A stretch of 40,654 nucleotides of DNA. Origin: Paraburkholderia sp. SG-MS1 (GTDB lineage Bacteria; Pseudomonadota; Gammaproteobacteria; Burkholderiales; Burkholderiaceae). This document shows, piece by piece, positions 23,714 through 32,499 of the stretch. The position numbers and the translations under genes were made by a program. Location: positions 1-40,654 of the forward strand of contig NZ_NPIH01000261.1 in assembly GCF_012275575.1 (NCBI RefSeq), read 5' to 3'. The notes under the pieces are model-generated. The model did no database searches, was not told where the DNA came from, and saw only the letters and a program-made list of their open reading frames with translations. Positions within the stretch are counted from its first letter, which is position 1. Every line of letters begins with the position of its first letter.

Positions 23714-24732
23714 GCCGGCTGTTTCTCGCCCCGATGGAGGGGCTCGCGGACTACGTATTGCGCGACGTGCTGACCGGTACGGGCGGCTTCGACGGCTGCG
23801 TGTCGGAGTTTGTCCGCGTGACGGGCTCGTTGCTGCCCGCCCGCGTCTACGAGAGGGAGGCGCCCGAAGTCCTTCACGGGAGTCGCACCGCAAGCGGTAC
23901 GCCCATGGTGATCCAACTGCTCGGCAGCGATCCCGGGTGGATGGCCCGCAATGCGGCGCAAGCGGCCGCCGTGTCGCCGTACGGGGTCGACCTGAACTTC
24001 GGCTGTCCCGCCAAACTCGTCAATCAGCACGGCGGCGGCGCCATGCTGCTGGCCGACCCCGAGCAACTGCACCGGATCGTCTCGGCCGTTCGCGCGGCAG
24101 TGCCGGCCAACGTCGCCGTGACGGCGAAAATGCGCCTCGGCGTGTCCGACACCGCGCGGGCGATCGACTGCGCGGTCGCGCTTGCGGAAGGCGGCGCGGC
24201 CTCGCTCGTCGTGCATGCGCGCACGCGCGATCAGGCCTACCGGCCGCCGGCCCACTGGGAATGGATCGCGCGTATCGACGCGGCCGTTCGCGTACCGGTC
24301 ATCGCCAACGGCGAAGTCTGGAGCGTGGTGGACTGGGAGCGATGCCGGGCCGTTAGCGGCTGCGCCGACGTGATGCTCGGTCGCGGCGCCGTGTCGGACC
24401 CGTTCCTCGCGCTGCGAATCCGCGGACTGATGGACCCGTCCCCATCTGGTGCGGAATGGCGGCGGGTGCTTCACGATATCGCCGGCTATCTGAAGAAATT
24501 GCAGGCCCGCGCGACGCACAGCCACGAACACGGACGCGTCAAGAAGTGGCTCAGCTACCTGCAGCGGACCTGGCCGCAGGCGGCCGAGCTGCACACGGCG
24601 ATCCGACGCGTGCAGGATTCCCACGACCTTCTCGGGGTGATCGAGCAGGCGCTGGCCTTTGGCGCATCGCCGCGCCCGTCTCGATCCGACTACGCCCAAC
24701 AGCTCGATCCGGCCGAAGCCGTAGCCGGTTGA
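23710..24732 (+). CDS. dusC: tRNA-dihydrouridine(16) synthase, DusC type
   Basis: A 340-residue FMN-dependent enzyme that reduces specific uridines in tRNA to dihydrouridine. The TIM-barrel N-terminus begins LFLAPMEGLADYVLRDVL; FMN-site blocks include VIQLLGSDP and the catalytic Cys99 in NFGCPAK, at the same place as the E. coli DusC Cys98. Further blocks are KMRLGVSD, HARTRDQAYRPPAHW and NGEVWS. The C-terminal helical domain (VKKWLSYLQRTWPQAAEL) is the tRNA-recognition part. Absence of the DusA/DusB-specific signatures and the YRPPAHWEW block favour DusC. The ATG lies in an ATGA overlap with the small ORF upstream; the Shine-Dalgarno sequence is weak. Confidence 0.9.
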   Translation: MSRLFLAPMEGLADYVLRDVLTGTGGFDGCVSEFVRVTGSLLPARVYEREAPEVLHGSRTASGTPMVIQLLGSDPGWMARNAAQAAAVSPYGVDLNFGCPAKLVNQHGGGAMLLADPEQLHRIVSAVRAAVPANVAVTAKMRLGVSDTARAIDCAVALAEGGAASLVVHARTRDQAYRPPAHWEWIARIDAAVRVPVIANGEVWSVVDWERCRAVSGCADVMLGRGAVSDPFLALRIRGLMDPSPSGAEWRRVLHDIAGYLKKLQARATHSHEHGRVKKWLSYLQRTWPQAAELHTAIRRVQDSHDLLGVIEQALAFGASPRPSRSDYAQQLDPAEAVAG

Positions 24733-24946
24733 TCGCTAAAATTCAAAGACTTACGAGCGGTGGCCTTGCCGAACCGCTACAATTCGACGTTTAACGTCTT
24801 CATGCGGTTCCCTAGGTCTGTCACCCGCCACGATTGCCCCGACTGCCGCGCTTAAAGTCGGTTTTCACTCACCCGACAGGGGACGAGACCGATAGCGCCG
24901 TACCTGACTGTGGGCACTTTCATCTTGAAATAGAGGAATCCTATCC

Positions 24947-26533
24947 ATGCGAAAATCAGGGCCTCCGCGTAAAGCAGCTTCACCTCTGCTTGGCAAGCTG
25001 ATACCCAAGGCGCAACTCCCCACCCGTGACGTGCGCTCCTTCAATCAGGAAGCCGTTTCCTTGATTCACGCGGGACGCCGTGAGGAAGCGCTGCGCCTGT
25101 TTGAAGAGGCTTGCCGTATTCACCCGAGCTCGGTAGACCTGTGGAGCAATCGGGGCCGCCTGAGTATGGAAATAGGCAATTTCGCGGACGCTGCGAAATG
25201 TCTGGACCAGGCGCTCAAGCTTCAACCGAGGAACCCCGACGCATTGAACAACCTTGGAAGCTTGCACTATCGCCAGAAAAGCTACGCGATGGCGTCCGAT
25301 GCGTTTAGTCGCGTGCTTTCGACCAGTGAGGATCATGACGCAGCACGCCGGAATTTATCGTTGTCCGAGCGGATGCTCGCGCAGGAGCTTTCGACGCAAG
25401 GCGATTTTGCCGCCGCCTGCGCGCACTTCGAGACAGCCATCCAGTACGCGCCCAATGACTCCGATCTGCTTGTGTCCGCGGCTATGAACCAGCGCCACAT
25501 GGGAGCGAATGCCGCCGCCATCGCAATCCTGCGCAAGGCATGCGCCGTCGCGGAAGTTTGTCACGGCGAGGACCCATCGGCACGACGGAAACTCGCGGCA
25601 GCTCGCTGCACACTTGGCACGACGCTGTTGCGCGAAGGACTCTACGCTGAGGGCTGGCGACTCTATGAATTTCGCCGCGAAGCGCACGGCCATGCGCCCG
25701 CATGCCCTCATGGTTTGCGGCAGTGGGACGGTCGTGCCGTACCAGCGGAAAGTCAGATTCTCGTCGAATGCGAGCAGGGGTTTGGCGACACGATCCAGTT
25801 TTTCCGGTTCGTGGAGCGCTTGAGTAAGTGGTTCGAGGGTATAACCCTTGCTGTCCAGAAACCCTTGGTCGATTTGCTCGCACGCAGTTCCAGTTCGGCT
25901 GTGGTTGCAATCGACAACATGCCGCCTGCAAGGGAACCGCTTACGCATTATGCAACTTTGCCGTCCCTGCCAGCATTGCTAGGCGTTGAGTTGGACGATC
26001 TGAAGCCAGACGCGGCATATCTGTTTCCCGACGAGCATCGCATCGCCGCATGGCGGGATCGCGAATTGCCTTTGCCGCCGGCGCTGCGCGTTGGGTTGGC
26101 TTGGGGTAGTAGCAGCGGGCTCTCGGACAATGCGATGCGCAATGTCGCGTTCGAAGACATATGTACGTTGCTGGATGTGCCCGGTGTGCAGTGGTTCAGC
26201 TTGCAGAAAGACGTGGACCCCACCCTCACCGGTAACGCGCCACTGATCAACTGGATGAGCGACGTGCAGGATTTTCACGACACGGCGGCGCTGGTAGAAA
26301 CTCTGGACCTGGTCATCAGTGTCGATACATCGGTTTTACACCTCGCGGGCGCTGTTGGTGTACCGGCCTGGCTTTTAAACCGTTACACCGGCGAGTGGCG
26401 ATGGCTAACGCAACAGGGGCAGAGTCCGTGGTATTCCAGCGTCGAAGTGTTTCACCAGGAACGCTATGGAGACTGGCGCCCAACGCTTTCCCGCGTGCGA
26501 GAGCGGTTGCAACAGAAAATCGCATCTGCGTGA
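24947..26533 (+). CDS. TPR protein with C-terminal GT9/heptosyltransferase-like domain
   Basis: A 528-residue protein. Tetratricopeptide-like repeats fill about residues 30-200 (for example EAVSLIHAGRREEALRLFEE, FADAAKCLDQALKLQPRNPD). After a spacer come the blocks typical of TPR-linked glycosyltransferase-9-like proteins: CEQGFGDTIQFFRFVERL near 274-292, VGLAWGSS near 382, and ALVETLDLVISVDTSVLHLA near 448-467, then the WRWLTQQGQSPWY and FHQERYGDW end. This resembles ADP-heptose:LPS heptosyltransferases; a role in glycosylating surface structures is inferred. AGAGGAA precedes the ATG by 8 nt. Codon third positions are visibly less GC-rich than in neighbours, suggesting horizontal acquisition. 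No partner genes flank it. Confidence 0.82.
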   Translation: MRKSGPPRKAASPLLGKLIPKAQLPTRDVRSFNQEAVSLIHAGRREEALRLFEEACRIHPSSVDLWSNRGRLSMEIGNFADAAKCLDQALKLQPRNPDALNNLGSLHYRQKSYAMASDAFSRVLSTSEDHDAARRNLSLSERMLAQELSTQGDFAAACAHFETAIQYAPNDSDLLVSAAMNQRHMGANAAAIAILRKACAVAEVCHGEDPSARRKLAAARCTLGTTLLREGLYAEGWRLYEFRREAHGHAPACPHGLRQWDGRAVPAESQILVECEQGFGDTIQFFRFVERLSKWFEGITLAVQKPLVDLLARSSSSAVVAIDNMPPAREPLTHYATLPSLPALLGVELDDLKPDAAYLFPDEHRIAAWRDRELPLPPALRVGLAWGSSSGLSDNAMRNVAFEDICTLLDVPGVQWFSLQKDVDPTLTGNAPLINWMSDVQDFHDTAALVETLDLVISVDTSVLHLAGAVGVPAWLLNRYTGEWRWLTQQGQSPWYSSVEVFHQERYGDWRPTLSRVRERLQQKIASA

Positions 26534-26721
26534 CCGCGAAGGGCAACGGGCTATAGATGCTCTGTGCGTCGGCGAATCGATCGGGGGCGCGACGAGTGCA
26601 AAATGGGCACGGCCATGATCACCCTGGCGGTGTATGGTCATCCGGAGGGTAAAATAGCGGATTGATTACGTATCGTTGGGCGACCTCACGCCCGGCATGC
26701 CTCCCTCTATAGAAGCCATTT

Positions 26722-28113
26722 GTGAAAAATTCTTTAGAATCAAATGTTAAGAGCAACATTGCTCCGCGCATTGGAATGGTCAGCCTCGGCTGCCCGAAAG
26801 CGCTAGTCGATTCCGAGCAGATCATCACCCAGTTGCGCGCCGAGGGTTACGAAATTTCCGGTACGTACCAAGGCGCGGACCTCGTGGTCGTCAACACCTG
26901 CGGCTTCATCGACGAAGCGGTGCAGGAAAGCCTCGACGCCATTGGCGAAGCGCTGAACGAGAACGGCAAGGTGATCGTCACCGGTTGCCTCGGCGCGAAG
27001 AAGAGCGGCAGCGGTTCGGGGCTGATCGAGGAAGTGCATCCGAAGGTGCTGGCCGTGACCGGCCCGCACGCGGTCGGCGAAGTGATGCAGCATGTGCACA
27101 CGCATCTGCCGAAGCCGCACGACCCGTTCGTCGACCTGGTGCCCGCGGCGGGCATCAAGCTCACACCGCGTCACTACGCGTATCTGAAGATTTCGGAAGG
27201 CTGCAACCACCGCTGCACGTTCTGCATCATCCCGTCGATGCGCGGCGACCTCGTGTCGCGCCCCGTCGCCGAAGTGATGCTCGAAGCGGAAAACCTGTTC
27301 AAGTCCGGCGTGAAGGAACTGCTGGTGATTTCGCAGGACACGAGCGCCTACGGCGTCGACGTCAAATACCGCACCGGTTTCTGGAACGGCAAGCCGATCA
27401 AGACGCGCATGACCGATCTGGTCGGCGCGCTCGGCGAACTCGCCGCGCAATACGGCGCGTGGGTGCGTCTGCATTACGTGTATCCGTATCCGAGCGTCGA
27501 CGAAGTGATCCCGATGATGGCCGAAGGCCCGTACAAGGGTCACGTGTTGCCGTATCTCGACGTGCCGTTCCAGCATGCGCATCCGGAAGTGCTCAAGCGC
27601 ATGAAGCGCCCGGCCAACGCCGAGAAGGTGATGGAGCGCGTCAAGGCATGGCGTGAGGTGTGCCCGGATCTGACGATCCGCAGCACGTTCATCGCCGGCT
27701 TCCCGGGTGAGACCGAGGAGCAGTTCGAGACGCTGCTGGACTTCATCCGCGAGGCGGAACTGGACCGCGTCGGCTGCTTTGCGTATTCGCCGGTCGAAGG
27801 CGCGAGCGCCAACGAACTCGACGGCGCGTTGCCCGACGAAGTGCGTGAAGCGCGTCGCGCGCGTTTCATGGAAGTGGCGGAGGAAGTGTCGGCGAAGCGG
27901 ATCGCGAAGAAGGTCGGCAAGACGCTGAAGGTGCTGGTCGACGAGATCAACGCCGATGGCGGCATTGGCCGCACCGCCGCGGATGCGCCGGAGATCGACG
28001 GCGTTGTGTATATCGCGCCGGCTACGAAGGCGTCCAAACGCTATAAGGTTGGCGATTTCGTGTCGGTGAAGATCACCGGCGCCGACGGCCACGACCTGTG
28101 GGGCGAGGTCTAA
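26722..28113 (+). CDS. rimO: Ribosomal protein S12 methylthiotransferase RimO
   Basis: A radical-SAM enzyme that adds a methylthio group to the conserved Asp of ribosomal protein S12. 463 residues. The N-terminal UPF0004 domain has Fe-S ligands Cys24, Cys60 and Cys89; the radical-SAM cluster is Cys161, Cys165 and Cys168 (CNHRCTFC); a TRAM domain closes the protein (about 395-463). RimO rather than MiaB is indicated by MVSLGCPKALVDSE and SEGCNHRCTFCIIPSMRG. The start is a GTG with only a weak AGAAG site 6 nt before; an in-frame stop at 26710 rules out any earlier start. The first dozen codons are AT-rich and unlike the rest of the gene. The kinase gene follows 3 nt after the stop. Confidence 0.95.
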   Translation: MKNSLESNVKSNIAPRIGMVSLGCPKALVDSEQIITQLRAEGYEISGTYQGADLVVVNTCGFIDEAVQESLDAIGEALNENGKVIVTGCLGAKKSGSGSGLIEEVHPKVLAVTGPHAVGEVMQHVHTHLPKPHDPFVDLVPAAGIKLTPRHYAYLKISEGCNHRCTFCIIPSMRGDLVSRPVAEVMLEAENLFKSGVKELLVISQDTSAYGVDVKYRTGFWNGKPIKTRMTDLVGALGELAAQYGAWVRLHYVYPYPSVDEVIPMMAEGPYKGHVLPYLDVPFQHAHPEVLKRMKRPANAEKVMERVKAWREVCPDLTIRSTFIAGFPGETEEQFETLLDFIREAELDRVGCFAYSPVEGASANELDGALPDEVREARRARFMEVAEEVSAKRIAKKVGKTLKVLVDEINADGGIGRTAADAPEIDGVVYIAPATKASKRYKVGDFVSVKITGADGHDLWGEV

Positions 28114-28116
28114 GCG

Positions 28117-29067
28117 ATGACCGTCAGCATTGCCGCAACGCCGCAAAGCCAGCCCGCAGCGATCCTCGCCCTCGGCGAGGCGATGATCGAATTCAACCAG
28201 TCGGCGAAAGACCAGCCGAACTATTTGCAGGGGTTCGGCGGCGACACGTCGAACTTTTGCATCGCGGCGGCGCGCCAGGGCGCGCGCACCGGTTTTGTGT
28301 CGGCGGTCGGCGCGGATCATTTCGGGCGTCTGCTGGTCGATCTGTGGGAGCGCGAGCAGGTGGATACGTCGCTCGTGCGCGTCGATCCGCACGCGCCCAC
28401 CGGCGTCTATTTCGTGTCGCATGGTCCGAACGGCCACGCATTCGACTACCTGCGCGCAGGTTCGGCCGCGAGCCGCTACGCGCCGCACGATTTGCCGCGC
28501 GGCGCGATCGCCGCGGCCAAGGTCGTGCATCTGTCGGGCATCAGCCTCGCGATCAGCCTGAGCGCTTGCGATGCCGCACTGGAAGCGATCGCGCACGCGC
28601 GCGCCAACGGTGTGCGCGTGAGTTTCGACACCAACCTGCGCCTGAAGCTGTGGCCGCTCGCGCGGGCCCGCGCGGTGATGCTCGAAGCGATCCGTCAAAC
28701 CGACATCTGCCTGCCGAGCTGGGACGACGTCACCGACCTGACCGGCTTGACGGGGCGTGACGAGATCGTCGATTTCCTGCTCGCGCAGGGTCCGCGCGTG
28801 GTCGCGCTGAAGCTCGGCAAGGAAGGCTCGTATATCGCGACGCCCGACGCGCGGCGGGTCGTGCCGGGCCACGTCGTCAACGCGGTCGATGCAACCGGCG
28901 CGGGCGACTGCTTCGGCGGCGCGTTCATCGCGCGCATTGTCGAAGGCGACGATCCTTTTGCAGCGGCGCGTTACGCGAACGTCGCCGCGGCGCTGTCCAC
29001 GCAAGGCTACGGCGCGGTAGCGCCGATTCCTTCCCGTGCCAGCGTCGAACGGATTCTGGGCGGCTGA
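28117..29067 (+). CDS. kdgK: PfkB-family sugar kinase, probably 2-keto-3-deoxygluconate kinase
   Basis: A 316-residue ribokinase/PfkB-type kinase. The N-terminal GGDTSNFCIAAARQGA segment (first PfkB signature) and the C-terminal VDATGAGDCFGGAF segment with catalytic Asp264 are both intact. The YLRAGSAASRYAP stretch is typical of 2-keto-3-deoxygluconate kinases, which make KDPG for the Entner-Doudoroff route, but fructokinase-like activity cannot be excluded. The ATG is 3 nt after the rimO stop, so the two are likely one transcript; the functional link is unclear. No other sugar-acid genes are nearby. Confidence 0.75.
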   Translation: MTVSIAATPQSQPAAILALGEAMIEFNQSAKDQPNYLQGFGGDTSNFCIAAARQGARTGFVSAVGADHFGRLLVDLWEREQVDTSLVRVDPHAPTGVYFVSHGPNGHAFDYLRAGSAASRYAPHDLPRGAIAAAKVVHLSGISLAISLSACDAALEAIAHARANGVRVSFDTNLRLKLWPLARARAVMLEAIRQTDICLPSWDDVTDLTGLTGRDEIVDFLLAQGPRVVALKLGKEGSYIATPDARRVVPGHVVNAVDATGAGDCFGGAFIARIVEGDDPFAAARYANVAAALSTQGYGAVAPIPSRASVERILGG

Positions 29068-29150
29068 ACGCAGCGCCATGCGCCGCGACGCGCGGCCCGC
29101 CAAGGCAAGGTCATCCTGGAGACTTTCACAGACTAAAAGAGGAGCGAGCG

Positions 29151-30335
29151 ATGCAACGGGACGTAGTGGTGGCAAGCGGTGTGCGGACGGCAATTGGCGG
29201 TTTTGGCGGCAGTCTGAAAGATTTTTCGCCGAGTGATCTCGGCGCGCGGGTGGTGCGTGAGGTACTGACGCGCGCCGGCGTGTCAGGCGACGAAGTCGGC
29301 CACGTGGTGTTCGGCAACGTCGTGCACACCGAACCGAAAGACATGTATCTGGCGCGCGTCGCCGCGATCAATGGCGGCGTCGCGCAGCACACGCCCGCAT
29401 TGACCGTGAATCGCCTGTGCGGCTCGGGGCTGCAGGCGATCGTCTCCGCCGCGCAGGGCATCCTGCTCGGCGACGCCGACATCGCAATCGGCGGCGGCGC
29501 GGAAAACATGAGCCGCGCGCCGTATACGATGCCCGCCGCGCGCTTCGGTCAGCGCATAGGCGACGCGCGCCTCGTCGACATGATGGTGGGCGCGCTGAAC
29601 GACCCGTTTCAGTCGATCCACATGGGCGTGACCGCCGAAAACGTCGCGCGTAAATACGCTATTTCGCGCGAAGCCCAGGACGCGCTCGCGCTCGAATCGC
29701 ACCGCCGCGCGGCCCACGCGATCACGAGCGGCTACTTCAAGGAACAGATCCTGCCGATCACGCTGGCGTCGAAGAAGGGCGACACCGTGTTCGACACGGA
29801 CGAACACGCGCGCATGAACGCATCGGCGGAAGACTTCTCGAAGCTCAAGCCGGTGTTCGCGAAGGAAAACGGCACGGTGACGGCCGGCAACGCGTCAGGC
29901 ATCAACGACGCCGCCGCGGCGCTCGTGCTAATGGAGCGCCGCGTCGCCGAGCAGCGCGGCGTGAAGCCGCTCGCGCGGCTGGTGTCCTATGCCCATGCGG
30001 GCGTCGATCCGGCGTACATGGGCATCGGTCCGGTACCGGCTTCGCGCAAGGCACTCGAACGCGCCGGCCTGACGCTCGCCGATCTCGACGTGATCGAGGC
30101 GAACGAAGCCTTCGCCGCGCAGGCTTGCGCGGTCAGCAAGGAGCTCGGCTTCGATCCGGCGAAGGTCAATCCGAACGGCTCGGGCATATCGCTGGGCCAT
30201 CCGATCGGCGCAACCGGCGCGCTAATCACGGTCAAGGCGCTGTACGAACTGCAGCGGATCGGCGGGCGTTATGCGCTCGTCACGATGTGCATCGGCGGCG
30301 GCCAGGGCATCGCTGCGATCTTCGAGCGGATTTGA
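29151..30335 (+). CDS. bktB: Beta-ketothiolase BktB
   Basis: A 394-residue thiolase. Catalytic residues: Cys90 in RLCGSGLQA, the His in GHPIGATG near residue 350, and Cys in CIGGGQG near 380. The sequence closely follows the BktB of Cupriavidus necator as I remember it (same length; TEPKDMYLARVAAINGG, ALTVNRLCGSGLQAIVSAAQ and NEAFAAQACAVSKELG blocks). BktB accepts longer substrates than PhaA and condenses propionyl-CoA with acetyl-CoA to 3-ketovaleryl-CoA for PHBV copolymers. GAGGAGC lies 8-9 nt before the ATG. Placed 83 nt after the kinase gene on the same strand. Confidence 0.9.
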   Translation: MQRDVVVASGVRTAIGGFGGSLKDFSPSDLGARVVREVLTRAGVSGDEVGHVVFGNVVHTEPKDMYLARVAAINGGVAQHTPALTVNRLCGSGLQAIVSAAQGILLGDADIAIGGGAENMSRAPYTMPAARFGQRIGDARLVDMMVGALNDPFQSIHMGVTAENVARKYAISREAQDALALESHRRAAHAITSGYFKEQILPITLASKKGDTVFDTDEHARMNASAEDFSKLKPVFAKENGTVTAGNASGINDAAAALVLMERRVAEQRGVKPLARLVSYAHAGVDPAYMGIGPVPASRKALERAGLTLADLDVIEANEAFAAQACAVSKELGFDPAKVNPNGSGISLGHPIGATGALITVKALYELQRIGGRYALVTMCIGGGQGIAAIFERI

Positions 30336-30387
30336 CGCTCGCAGTGAACCGGTAGCAAGCAGGTATCAGGTAATGAGGAAGGAACGG

Positions 30388-31062
30388 ATGCAGGAATCGA
30401 AAGCGATGAAGGGCGCGGCGAAGGATGCGTTGAGGGGCACGACGGCATGGCGCGGTGGGGCGATCATGAGCGCGGCCGCGTTGCTGTGCGCCGGCACGGT
30501 GGCGTTAATACCCGCGCAGGCCTGGGCCGAAAGCGATGCGGTCAAGCAACTGGCCGCGCCGCCGGCGATCCAGTTGCCGCTCAAGCCGAGCCCCGAGTTC
30601 GCCAGGTTCCCGCGTTACGCCGGCACGCTGGGCTCGCGCCAGATCGTGCTGCGGCTTGGTGCGAAAACCGACGATCCGTCCGGCGTGCACGGCGAATATC
30701 AGTACACCGATACCGGCGAGGTGATCCTGATCGCCGGCGACCGTAACGGCGATACGCTCGAAGTCGAGGAATCGAACGACGGCACCCATATCACCGGTAA
30801 CTGGGTCGGCACGTTCGCCGCGGACGGCTCGGTGGAGGGCGACCGGATGAACGTCGACGATTCCGATCCGCAGCCGTTTAATCTGAAGCCGCTCGCGGCG
30901 GGGCAGACGGTGCCTGCTGCGGCGGCCGGAGCCGCGCCCGCAGCGGGAGGGGCGCAGCCACCTCCGGCCAGCGGCCATGTCGCTGGGTCCGCGCCGGCGC
31001 CGGCAGCGAGGACCGGCGGCCAACCGGTGGGCGGCGTCAGCAATCTGCAAACCGGCGAGTGA
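30388..31062 (+). CDS. Exported protein of unknown function, Ala/Pro/Gly-rich C-terminus
   Basis: I do not recognise a named family. With the start at 30388 it has 224 residues: a Lys/Arg-containing n-region, a hydrophobic segment (AIMSAAALLCAGTVALIP) and a likely signal peptidase I site after AQAWA (about residue 47), so it should be periplasmic or secreted. The mature region at about 70-155 looks all-beta, with a GEYQYTDTGEVILIAGDRNGD, THITGNWVG, GSVEGDRM pattern seen in small beta-sandwich/barrel domains. The last 60 or so residues are Ala/Pro/Gly-rich and probably disordered. An in-frame ATG at 30373 is an alternative start; AAGGA is close to 30388. It lies between bktB and metC on the same strand. 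Confidence 0.7.
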   Translation: MQESKAMKGAAKDALRGTTAWRGGAIMSAAALLCAGTVALIPAQAWAESDAVKQLAAPPAIQLPLKPSPEFARFPRYAGTLGSRQIVLRLGAKTDDPSGVHGEYQYTDTGEVILIAGDRNGDTLEVEESNDGTHITGNWVGTFAADGSVEGDRMNVDDSDPQPFNLKPLAAGQTVPAAAAGAAPAAGGAQPPPASGHVAGSAPAPAARTGGQPVGGVSNLQTGE

Positions 31063-31158
31063 AACCACCGCCACGCAAGCCGTCGGTCGATCCGACGCAA
31101 TTTCGCTGCCTGGTCTACGCTTGCCTGGGCGGCGCGTGTGCCCAAGCCGCGCGCTCGC

Positions 31159-31191
31159 CGCTTTTGTCTCGCTTCTGTCTCGCTTCTGTCC
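31159..31191 (+). repeat. Three 11-bp pyrimidine-rich tandem repeats upstream of metC
   Basis: CGCTTTTGTCT, CGCTTCTGTCT and CGCTTCTGTCC follow each other without gap, 39 nt before the metC ATG. The tract continues pyrimidine-rich to about 31220. No purine-rich Shine-Dalgarno sequence is seen before the metC start. Confidence 0.7.
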
Positions 31192-31230
31192 GTTCTTATC
31201 CGTTTCTCTCAGCTTTCATCGAACTTCGCC

Positions 31231-32415
31231 ATGACCCAATCCAAACTCAAACGCGGTTTGCAAACCCGCACCGTGCGCGCCGAGGACCAATTGACGCCGG
31301 GCTTCGAGTCGTTCTCGATGCCGGTCACGCGAGCGTCGACGGTCGTGTTCCCCGATCTCGCGACCATGCGCGCGCTCGACTGGAAAAACGACGCGCAATG
31401 GCGCTACGGCCTGCATGCGACGCCGACTTCTCTCGCGCTCGCACAGCGCCTCGCCGCGATCGAAGGCGGCAAGCATGCGTTGCTGCAGCCCTCGGGGCTG
31501 TCGTCGATTTCGAACGTGTACTTCGGCCTCGTGAAAGCGGGCGACGACGTGCTGATTCCCGATAACGTCTACTCGCCGAATCGCGATCATGGCGACTGGC
31601 TGGCGCGCGATTTCGGCGTCAGCGTGCGTTACTACGATCCGCTGATCGGCGCGGGCATCGCGGATCTGATCCAGCCGAATACGCGCCTCATCTGGATCGA
31701 GGCGCCGGGCTCGGTGACGATGGAAGTGGCCGACGTGCCCGCGATCACGGCGGCGGCGCGCGCACGCAACGTCGTCACGGCGATCGACAACACGTGGTCC
31801 GCCGGGCTCGCGTTCCGGCCGTTCGAGCACGGCGTCGACATCTCGGTGCAGGCGCTGACCAAGTATCAGTCGGGGGGCGGCGACGTGCTGATGGGCGCGA
31901 CGATCACGGTCGACCGCGAATTGCATCTGAAGCTGAAGGCGGCGCGCATGCGCATGGGAATCGGCGTCTCGTCGGACGACTGCTCGCTGATTCTGCGCAG
32001 CCTGCCGTCGATGCAGCTGCGCTTCGCGCAGCATGACCGCGCGGCGCTTGCTCTGGCGACATGGCTGAAGAGCCGCCCGGAAATTTCGGTGGTACTGCAT
32101 CCGGCAATCGCCGACTGTCCTGGCCACGAGTTTTACAAGCGCGATTTCACGGGCGCGGGCGGGCTATTTTCGGTCGTGTTCCACGAGCGTTACAGCGCGG
32201 CTCAAATCGACACGTTCTGCGAGTCGCTCGAGCTCTTCTCGCTCGGCTGGAGCTGGGGCGGTGCCCACAGCCTGGCCATGCCGTACGACGTCGCATCGAT
32301 GCGTACGGCCGGGCAATGGCCGCATCGCGGAACCTTGGTGCGCTTCTATATCGGCCTGGAAGAAGAGGCGGATTTGCGCGCGGACCTCGAGCAGTGCCTG
32401 GCTGCGCTGGATTAG
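31231..32415 (+). CDS. metC: Cystathionine beta-lyase
   Basis: PLP enzyme splitting cystathionine into homocysteine, pyruvate and ammonia in methionine synthesis. 394 residues, as expected. The Schiff-base Lys211 lies in ALTKYQSGGGDVLMG; Tyr114 (VYSPNR) and Asp186 (AIDNTWS) fit the cofactor site. The short YGLHATPTSLALAQRLAAIEGG block and overall pattern favour beta-lyase over cystathionine gamma-synthase, although Cys/Met PLP enzymes are hard to separate by eye. The start at 31231 (MTQSKLKRGLQTRTV) matches the family; a longer frame from 31138 begins in the pyrimidine repeat tract. A clear terminator follows at 32468. Confidence 0.88.
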   Translation: MTQSKLKRGLQTRTVRAEDQLTPGFESFSMPVTRASTVVFPDLATMRALDWKNDAQWRYGLHATPTSLALAQRLAAIEGGKHALLQPSGLSSISNVYFGLVKAGDDVLIPDNVYSPNRDHGDWLARDFGVSVRYYDPLIGAGIADLIQPNTRLIWIEAPGSVTMEVADVPAITAAARARNVVTAIDNTWSAGLAFRPFEHGVDISVQALTKYQSGGGDVLMGATITVDRELHLKLKAARMRMGIGVSSDDCSLILRSLPSMQLRFAQHDRAALALATWLKSRPEISVVLHPAIADCPGHEFYKRDFTGAGGLFSVVFHERYSAAQIDTFCESLELFSLGWSWGGAHSLAMPYDVASMRTAGQWPHRGTLVRFYIGLEEEADLRADLEQCLAALD

Positions 32416-32467
32416 ACGGCTGACTGCGTTCGCTGAGAGGACAGCCACGGTGATGCCATAAGTCAGC

Positions 32468-32499
32468 CCATCGGGACACGTTCCCGGTGGTTTTTTTTT
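32468..32499 (+). terminator. Rho-independent terminator after metC
   Basis: Stem CCATCGGGA / TCCCGGTGG (9 bp with one G-T wobble), 5-nt loop, followed by nine T residues at 32491-32499. It lies 52 nt after the metC stop. Confidence 0.9.

Noticed and set aside
24756..24798. A terminator after dusC (AGCGGT...ACCGCT and GACGTT-T-AACGTC pairs)
   Set aside because: The first pair has a long loop and the second is a short palindrome; neither is followed by a T-run.
26803..29193. A 796-residue open frame on the minus strand
   Set aside because: Antisense to rimO and the sugar kinase gene; composition is Arg/His/Ala-rich with no motif.
31063..31230. A SAM or other riboswitch upstream of metC
   Set aside because: No aptamer-like conserved helices seen; only pyrimidine-rich repeats.
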